From Iris pallida (lineage: Eukaryota > Streptophyta > Magnoliopsida > Asparagales > Iridaceae): a DNA stretch of 64,000 nucleotides. Shown here piece by piece: positions 56,657 to 64,000 of the stretch. Below the pieces are notes generated by a model that ran no database searches, was not told the DNA's origin, and saw nothing but the letters and a program-made list of their open reading frames with translations. The stretch covers positions 19,505,425-19,569,424 of the forward strand of contig JANAVB010003400.1 of NCBI GenBank assembly GCA_029216955.1, in the 5' to 3' direction. Positions within the stretch are counted from its first letter, which is position 1. Every line of letters starts with the position of its first letter. A program made the position numbers and the translations under genes.

Positions 56657-57398
56657 CGTTACCTGGGGTATATGAATAGTCATCCTCTTTTTTTATAAAT
56701 ACAGGATTTTGATGGCAAAGTGAGGGATCTAAAACTGCCAAAGGATCCAGTGCTCCCCACGTTTTATTTCTACTTCCGTCATTTTTCCTTCTTCCCATGG
56801 ATCCATAAAGGACTTCTCATCGACGTTCTAAATCACTTTTTAATTCATTTTTATGCTGACAAGCTTATCTTTGACAGTGTTTAGGTCTAGTCACCGAAGA
56901 AGCGAAAGCTCATTCCAAACATACAGAGTTACCAAAGGCCACTTCTGAGGTAGAGACTAAAGAAGCCATCGATGTTGCCATAACTGAACAAACAGGACCC
57001 ATCGATGTGTTCGCAACTGGCGAGATTGGGGAGGCAGTGCACATAGTCTCCTAAACTACTGAAGGTATAATGTCGTTCCTTCAGAATCTCCTTTTTTGGG
57101 TTAAAATGCTTTGTTTTTACTTTTACAGCACCAACCTCTTCTGGATGACTATCAACTCGGCCGACTGAGACGAGGCCACCACCACTGAATCAGTTCCTGT
57201 GTCGAGGTTACCTATGCTTCCATTACCGGCTTAGGGATGGCGCGATTGGTGAAGATCTAGATGACCAGCTTTTATGACATTCTTAGGCACGATCTTCTTC
57301 TTGTGATGAGTGGAAGTTTGTCATTTGAAACTATCAAAGCAGCACTGACCAAGAAGATTGACGTGGTGAAGCTGTACCCAGATTTCGGAAGCATCGTC
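56657..57398 (+). pseudogene. Unidentified spliced coding fragments interrupted by CACTA and LTR-like insertions
   Basis: After an ATACAG acceptor (near 56703), about 58 plus-strand codons are open (DFDGKVRDLKLPKDPVLP ... YADKLIFDSV). A second open stretch follows TTTGACAG near 56877 (LVTEEAKAHSKHTELPKATS ... GEIGEAVHIVS), and a third begins near 57270 (FYDILRHDLLLVMSGSLSFE) and runs into the LTR-like start at 57399. An intron-like GTATAATG...TTTTACAG lies at about 57064-57127. The family is not recognised. The upstream part, if any, would lie left of 48630. Confidence 0.35.
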
Positions 57399-58861
57399 TG
57401 TCACGCCCCAGAACCAGAATACTGGAGAGCGGGGGCAGACATAGCCAGCTACGTATAATGAAATGGAATCCACCTCACTATACGGTCACGACTGTCTAGA
57501 TATATGAGGGTTTATCTACAAGCCATCAGTCTCTTATGGTCAATAACAAGCCTAGTGTCTCAATCACAAGCAAGTAAGTAAATGTTACAAGATGTACGAT
57601 CACCAAATATACAATAGTAAGGCGTCCCAAACATTACATATTCGGCTGATCATGAAGCTAGTCGTTACAAAATGTGAGGACTAGCAAGAGTTTAGTCATA
57701 CATGATCAACCCTAGGTTGCCAATCATGTTACAGCCCGTAGGCAGACAGTAAGTAAAATGTACACGAGCTAACACTTGCTCGGCGGCTAAACGTCTCAAA
57801 AGAATAATTTTACAATAAAGTGAGAGAGCCAAAAATAAACCCACTCGTTGCCAGGATTTTGCCTAGTGGTCACCATCTGGCTGGAAAGTCGGTAGATCCT
57901 CTGGAGCTGCTCTGGTATCTGGCCATACAAAACCAGCTGGATCAGATCCCAGAAAGAGCAAGTGCCACAAGGGAGGCTTCACTTAGGAACTAAAACCAAC
58001 AATTAGCACAAGAGTATAATTACAAATAAAAGACAGTAATAAAGGGCTTGATATTAAAAGAATAACAGCAGTCATAATAGAGTGCGAGGAAAACCATTCA
58101 ATTAGCAAATCTTGTTGGTAAGGTAAACCGTATCAAGCATGACAGGTGATATACGATGAGATAACCATGGAACTATTCAGATAACCAGGTAACAACCCGT
58201 AAACCAAACAAGGACCGGGGTTGTAACCCTTCGTCTGAACAGAACTTGGTTTTTCCTACCATTTATCGGTAAGATAAATAAGAAAATAGGTCATGTAACA
58301 ATCTTATACAGGATCAAGACAAGACTAGACTGATTGAACTCCATCCAACAATAATGGTCAAGCAATAAGTACGGCTTGATACTTTAACTAACTAGGGTTA
58401 TCACAGGCCTAGTTACTAGCAAGATGCAAAGAGATTCCCAAGTCCAGTTACCCGCCTGCTGCTACCTGAGTGATCCCAGCAAAGAAAAGGAAAAGATAGC
58501 ATGATATAGCAGACACACTGTAGTAAGATACATGTGTCCTAAGGTACCACACTCGACGGCGGGCTGGAAGTGCGCTCATCTCGACGGATAGCAACAAATC
58601 CCATGTATATATATATATATAAGGCCGGGATCAAAGGGGCAACAGGTAACTGGGAAAGTCTCTTCATGAACTACTGTATTATTCTAGTTATTAGCCTTAG
58701 CCATTTACAGTAGGTACCCCTGACCGTGGTACTCAGGGGTCCCCATCCTAGACATGATGCAAGACAAGACGGGTTCATTTGTACAAGCACAATCGTCCAC
58801 GGTGTCCAGGTTATTCAATCTTGTCGTGTCATGTTAGACGTTGCAACAGCATTTCGAGAAT

Positions 58862-58990
58862 ATCATGTCAGGAGTGCGCCACGGTGGGCCACTATCATTC
58901 ATTATCATGCCAAGTTATCATGTCAAAATTTGTCAGGTCAAGTTATCTTGTCAGGAGTGCACCACGGCGGGTCACTATCAAGTCATGTCA
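58862..58990. repeat. Short imperfect duplication
   Basis: TGTCAGGAGTGCGCCACGG and TGTCAGGAGTGCACCACGG, each followed by GGGYCACTATCA, about 85 bp apart. Confidence 0.7.
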
Positions 58991-59139
58991 TTATCAAGGA
59001 GGGGAGAAACTTGCACAATTAAATAATAATATATATAATATATATATTCCTGAAGCCAAGGAGAAACTTTACAACTTTTATGTTGGGAGTGAAAGAAATT
59101 CTGACCACAATTCAGGCAAATAAAATATTTAAACAATCA

Positions 59140-60500
59140 AAGTGGATCCCATGCGGCCCAAAAGTGGGAGAACATACTTGCGGCCAAAGAGAGTGGGAGA
59201 GCCACCCATGCGGCCAGCCAAAGCTTATGCGGCCAGAAAATAACTGAAGGGGGCCATGCGGCCAGCAAGAAATATTCATGCAACCAGAAAAGACAAGGAG
59301 AGAGGAACCCGCAATAAATGCAAGCTTCCACTCAAGCAAAAGAAAAGGACACGAAGCCACTCAAGTACTGGGCCATGTGGCCAAAAATTACATGGATACA
59401 AACCTCGTGGGACCCTATTATAATTAATGCTTCGTACTAAAAGGCCAGCACACCATGGTGTATGTGGCAATATATGGCACGTGGCCACTCAATAATGCAT
59501 GCGGCCAATGCAATTATTCATGCGGCTAAATATTCATGCGGCTAACTTATGATATTTAAGGCCATGCGGCCATAAGAATATTTAAAAAGGCCATGCGGCC
59601 ATAGTTAAATTGCATGCGGCTAGCATGCAAACTGAAGCTGGAAAGTATATGTAGGCAAGTATTTATTATATTCATGCAAGAATTAAATGCTAGCAAGCAA
59701 GTATTAAATGCTAACAAGCATTAATAATTTACATGCAAGTATTAATGCCAGCAAGCATTAATTATATACATGTGAGCATTAAATGCTAGCAAGCATTAGT
59801 TATTTACATGCAAGTATTAATACTAGCAAGCTGATGCTTGCGGCCAAGCAATGGTCAAACTAATTAATTAAGTACAAGGCATGCAAGCAAAGCATGCGTT
59901 AAATGCAGGCTACTACTGCCACGTAACAATGCTAATAAGCATTCAAGCAAGCAGTGGCTTATGCGGCCAGTAAGTTTCACGTGCATATGCGGCCAGCAGA
60001 AATTGGCCATGCGGCCAAGATTAGATTCCATGCAAATATGCGGCTAAGATTAATTCATAAGCATGCAAGCTTTTATATAAAATGCAAACTAAGCTAAGCA
60101 CGCATGCAATTATAATAGGCCATGCGGCTAACATACGGATACATATGCGGCCAGCAAGTGACCATGCGGCCAATATATTAATTAATACCCATGCAAGCTA
60201 CTGCTTGCCTAAAGCATGCAAGCTTGCTTGCATAAAAGAAAGCAAAAATGCAATTAATGCTAAGGCCAATTAAATGCTAATGGCAATTATTTAATGTAAG
60301 CAAATATTTAATGTATGTATGCAAGCATTTAATGCTTGCAAGGCTATGCGGCCAAGAATAGCCTATGCGGCCCAGGCAAGTTGCATGCAATGTATGCAAG
60401 CTTGCAAGCAACTTAATTAATGTAAGCAACTCAAATGGCCCTGGCCGCATAAGCAACAAAGGCCATGCGGTCAGAGCTAGGAAATGCTCATGCGGCTTAG
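59140..60500. repeat. Dispersed ATGCGGCC motif cluster
   Basis: About 25 copies of ATGCGGCC or ATGCGGCT, often CCATGCGGCCA, at irregular spacing. They are interleaved with CATGCAAGCATTAATGC-type words, especially 59640-59850. Nearly all are in one orientation (one clear exception is GGCCGCATAAG near 60443). There is no coding potential. Confidence 0.9.
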
Positions 60501-61635
60501 AGTGCAATTAAAGGCTCCCACAGAGAACATGTCCATGGAAAATACCATGGCCTCCATACTCCTCCAAATAACAATAGGAACCCAAATCCAGACTCCCGTA
60601 GGTCAAATTTGAGTAAAATAGAATTCTCTACAACATGGAACCATCAGCTAGCAAAAATATGCAAGTTAAATAGATCAAAATTTATGGAAACCGAAAATAC
60701 CACAAAATTAGATCTACAATAATTTAACCAGGGAAATGAAAAATGCTAAGTACTAAAGTGGGTTAGAAACACATGAGAAAGACAATAGAACAATAAAATT
60801 GGAGTTCTTCCATGAAGCAAGTTGTACTTGCCTAAGCTGTCCACTCTCTCAGGTTGGTGGAGAAGTAATGGTGGGGAAGAAAAAAGTTAATGTGGAGAGA
60901 GAAATGTGTGGTGGGATATTTAATAAAGGTGGTGGTAGGTGGGATGTCACTTCCCGTTCCCAGAATACGTATTCTAAATACATGTACTGCTGGAATTTAT
61001 TCATTTAATATTTATCATGTATTGTTCTGTATTTAATTTTCTTTTATTTCCTGCAATTTTATTTCTGCACTTTATTTCCTGTATTTATTTTCTGCTTTTA
61101 CCTCTTTGCTTTGCTTGCGGGTTGGCCTTGGATGAACCCATTGGACCCGGCCCAATACCCCCACCTACCACCATCCCTTCATTTAAAGTCCAAAACCATT
61201 TCTCTCTCTTCATTACTTCTTTCCATTTCACTTCTTCTTCCTCATAACTCTCCCACCAACCTAGAAGAGATAGGCAAGTGCCAACTTGCTTCTTGATGGA
61301 TCCCCATTTTTATCGTTCCATCATCTTCCTCATTTGATTCTAAGTCTCTTTAGTACTTAGCATTTTCAATTTCCATGGCTTATTTGTTGTAGATCTAAGT
61401 TTGATACATTTTCGGATTTCTTAGGTTTTGATCTAGTAAACTTTGTTATCTTCAAGTTTTGATGGTTCCATGTTGTAGAGAATTTCGTCCTACCCAATTT
61501 TGACCTATGGAAGTCCATATTTGGGCTTGGGATGAAGGATTTATGGAGCTTGGAAGCAATGGCCTCCATGGTTCCCATGGTTCTGTTCTCAGAAAATTTG
61601 GAAAAGAAGAACAGTCACAGCCGCATCAATCTTCA

Positions 61636-62560
61636 TTCCTCAGCGCATGGAATCTTTATTCCCGCAGCGCATCAAATCATCACTTCTCACAGCCAAGGCG
61701 CATGAGTTATTTATTTCCCAATCACTTCTCACAGCCAAGGCGCATGAGTTATTTATTTCCCAATCACTTCTCACAGCCGAGGCGCATGAGTTATTTATTT
61801 TCCAATCACTTCCCACAGCCAAGGCGCATGAGTTTATTTATTTCTCAATCCTTTCCCTCAGGCGCATGAGTTTATTTATTTCCCACAGCTTCCCTAAGTT
61901 TATTTATTTCTCACAGCCACCTTCCTCAGGCGCATGGATTATTTATTTCCTAATCTTATTCCACAGCGCATGATATTTATTTCTCACAGCCGCATTCCTC
62001 AGGCGCATGAGATTATTTATTTCCTAATCTCATTCCTCAGGCGCATGGATTATTTATTTCCCAATCTTATTTCACAGCGCATGATATTTATTTTCCAATC
62101 TCATTCCTCAGGCGCATGGATTATTTATTTCTCAATCTTATTCCACAGCGCATGATATTTATTTCTCACAGCCGCATTCCCACAGCGCATGAGTTTAATT
62201 ATTTCTCAATCCTTTTCCTCAGGCGCATGATATTATTTATTTCCCAACCTTTCCCACAGCGCATGAGTTTATTTATTTCCCACAGCTTCCCTGAGTTTAT
62301 TTATTTCTCACATCCACCTTCCTCAGGCGCATGAATTTATTTATTCCCCAATCACTTCCCACAGCGCATGAATTTATTTATTTCCCAATCATTTCTCTCA
62401 GACGCATGATATTATTTATTTCCCAACCTTTCCCACATCAGCGCATGAGATTTATTTTCCACAGCATTCCTCAGGCGCATGAGTTTATTTATTTCCCAAT
62501 CATTTTTCACAGCGCATGAGATTATTTATTTCCCAATCATTATTTATTTCTCCATTTTAT
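61636..62560. repeat. Tandem 35-42 bp repeat array
   Basis: About 23 units with a core CAGGCGCATGAGTTTATTTA then TTTCCCAATC, and CACAGC or CTCAG at the joint. Unit length drifts between about 35 and 42 bp, and the first four units after 61690 are the most alike. Plus-strand frames through it are spurious. Confidence 0.95.
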
Positions 62561-64000
62561 TTCCCGAATTGGCATTAATTAATATTGATTGTTATCTTGA
62601 TTAATTATTGATCATGCGTTCCTAGATGGAACTAAGAGACTGGCTAGTCGTCTTATTGAAATGAATGAATGAGACACGTTCATATTAAGTATGAACTACT
62701 ATAATCGATTGGCCGATCCCGAATATTGACATACAGACACACATGCAGGCTTCAATTTATTTATTTATTTATTTTACTACAAAAGAAGCATGTGTACTTT
62801 ATGGTCAAGGCATGATTATTCCGTGGTTAGTTTGGATTGTTGCATTACGCTATGTAAGACCTACAACCTAACCGCACGGGCATCGTTGTAGAGTTGTACA
62901 TATCGTACCCCGTACTAAAGTACTCATTCCGAATGACCATGATCCACGGCATGGGATTTCACTCAACGTAGAGACTATTAAGTTAAATAAAATAATGATT
63001 GCATGGAGAGAATGGATTTCCGAGTTCTTACATGGCAGCCCTCTTTGGGACTATTAGTGCCCAACAGGCCGGCTGGTTCCCACAGATACTGCAAATCTAC
63101 CACACGGACAGGGAGCGGTATCTGCTTATATTATTGTATATTGTATATTGATGACGGGCGTCCCGCTGGGACTCGTCTAATTCATGATTGGCGCAATTGA
63201 TTGATTGGATAGACTAGCCTTGCTTGTCCATAGTAAGAACTGAGAAATCCTTATTGCATAATTCCAGGATAACTTGGGACTCACAGTAGTAAGCCGTAGG
63301 AGTTGGATGGCCGTTTAAGTTGATTTGTTTGTGTACTGTACCTACTCTGTTAACTAACTGAGATGATCAGAGCATCATGACATGACGGGCCAACTTCTGT
63401 CCTTGTTTGGTTGGGAGGTTGGTTCGAAGTGTCGTGATGTTACGTGAATCCCAGTAGCGATCAGAGATCTATTATTATATTCTCTTATTTACTGGTTTAA
63501 TGCCTCATATCGTGCTTCCTTGCGGTACTTGCTATTAGAGGTCTAACCTCTCTGATTTTGCATGGCCAGATTTAGAGCCGGTTCCCGAGGACTCAACTTA
63601 CTTCTACCTCCAAGATGGTCAATACTAGAGGGATGATCGCAGGAGGACTCGAGTGGGTTTCTTACTTCCCCGCTCGTTTTGTTATTTACCTTATACTTTG
63701 CCGTTTGGCACCGACATGTTAGTCGGATCGTCTTGTACTTACTTTTACATAATTGTAACTAAAGTCAGACTGCAGCTGATAACAATTGTGTATATTTTTG
63801 CTACATCAGATCTGGCTATGTTTTGTAAAGCCAGATATCAAGAACATTTTGACAGAGCGTTTGGGACGCCTTACTGCTTTATCTTACATGTTCTCTATTA
63901 CTGTTTCTTGTTCGAATGATTGAGACAATAGATGTGAAGTGACCATAGTGAGACCTTTATGTAGTATGCACCCCCCTCGTCTGGTTAGACAGCATTGATC
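62561..64000. other. Right end of window, LTR-like tract continues
   Basis: Noncoding, more balanced in base composition than upstream, with CTCGAGT- and TGACATGACGGG-type segments. No terminal CA, primer site or gag was found before the window ends. Confidence 0.4.

Larger units (their letters stand above)
57399..64000 (+). mobile_element. LTR-like noncoding tract, possibly one giant LTR
   Basis: Starts TGTCACGCCCCAGAACC, a typical first line for plant Ty3/Gypsy LTRs. No coding sequence follows for 6.6 kb. Inside are two striking repeat regions. Near 61119-61260 there is a promoter-like stretch (CCCATTTGGCCC-style, TTCATTTAAAGTCC, CT-rich leader), as at a U3/R junction on plus. The end lies beyond the window. 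Alternatively this is an LTR start followed by a large noncoding derivative element. Confidence 0.45.

Noticed and set aside
57261..57458. Single 65-residue gene
   Set aside because: Its last third crosses the TGTCACGCCCC start at 57399, so the ORF is a chimera of older coding sequence and LTR-like DNA.
61507..62519. Chain of plus-strand ORFs up to 120 residues
   Set aside because: They run through a 35-42 bp tandem repeat. Units of changing length shift the frame, so no product is credible.

Overview
This window reads as nuclear DNA of a flowering plant. The evidence is nested Ty1/Copia LTR retrotransposons of plant type, an L1-type LINE, CACTA, Helitron and fold-back DNA elements, long (TA)n microsatellites, and one small spliced plant nuclear gene. 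The species cannot be named from the sequence. Almost all long open reading frames belong to mobile elements. Position 42323-42335 is an assembly gap of 13 N.

Positions 1-24136 are mostly a three-deep nest of Copia elements, all coding on the minus strand. An old, degraded Copia (1030-24136) was hit inside its 3' LTR by a second Copia of tentative Tork/TAR type (1127-18093; TSD ATATA/AAATA). That element was in turn hit inside its 3' noncoding tandem repeats by a young, nearly intact SIRE/Maximus-type Copia (2867-12573; perfect TSD CCTAC). The SIRE-like element has 945-bp LTRs differing at about four positions, an intact 1012-residue pol, a Gag with a histidine-rich repeat tract, and an extra 419-residue ORF in the env-like position. 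LTR divergence rises outward, as the nesting order predicts. AT-rich, Helitron-like repeats and a tRNA-derived SINE-like fragment between microsatellites flank the nest.

Positions 24521-29844 hold an L1-type LINE on the minus strand. It has ORF1, endonuclease, RT and an RVT zinc finger, three disabling lesions and a putative (TA)-rich TSD. Beside it are TA/TAA microsatellites and a perfect 43-bp-arm inverted repeat.

Positions 31263-42040 hold the one clear host gene, on the minus strand: a 50-residue mitochondrial ATP synthase subunit e protein encoded by three exons (15, 22 and 13 codons plus stop). Its second intron is about 10.4 kb long and carries a Ty3/Gypsy fragment, two copies of a TIR-like repeat and a 317-bp tandem duplication.

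Positions 42232-64000 are again transposon territory. In order: a canonical short Helitron, a roughly 585-bp fold-back element, an unidentified degraded coding stretch, one CACTA terminus with hairpin-forming subterminal repeats, a PPR-like fragment, and a complete-looking 8.0-kb CACTA element (48630-56653, TSD ATT). The last of these contains a two-exon host-gene pseudogene. From 57399 to the end there is a non-coding, LTR-like tract that starts TGTCACGCCCC. It contains about 25 copies of an ATGCGGCC-type motif and about 23 copies of a 35-42 bp tandem repeat. It may be one exceptionally long LTR.
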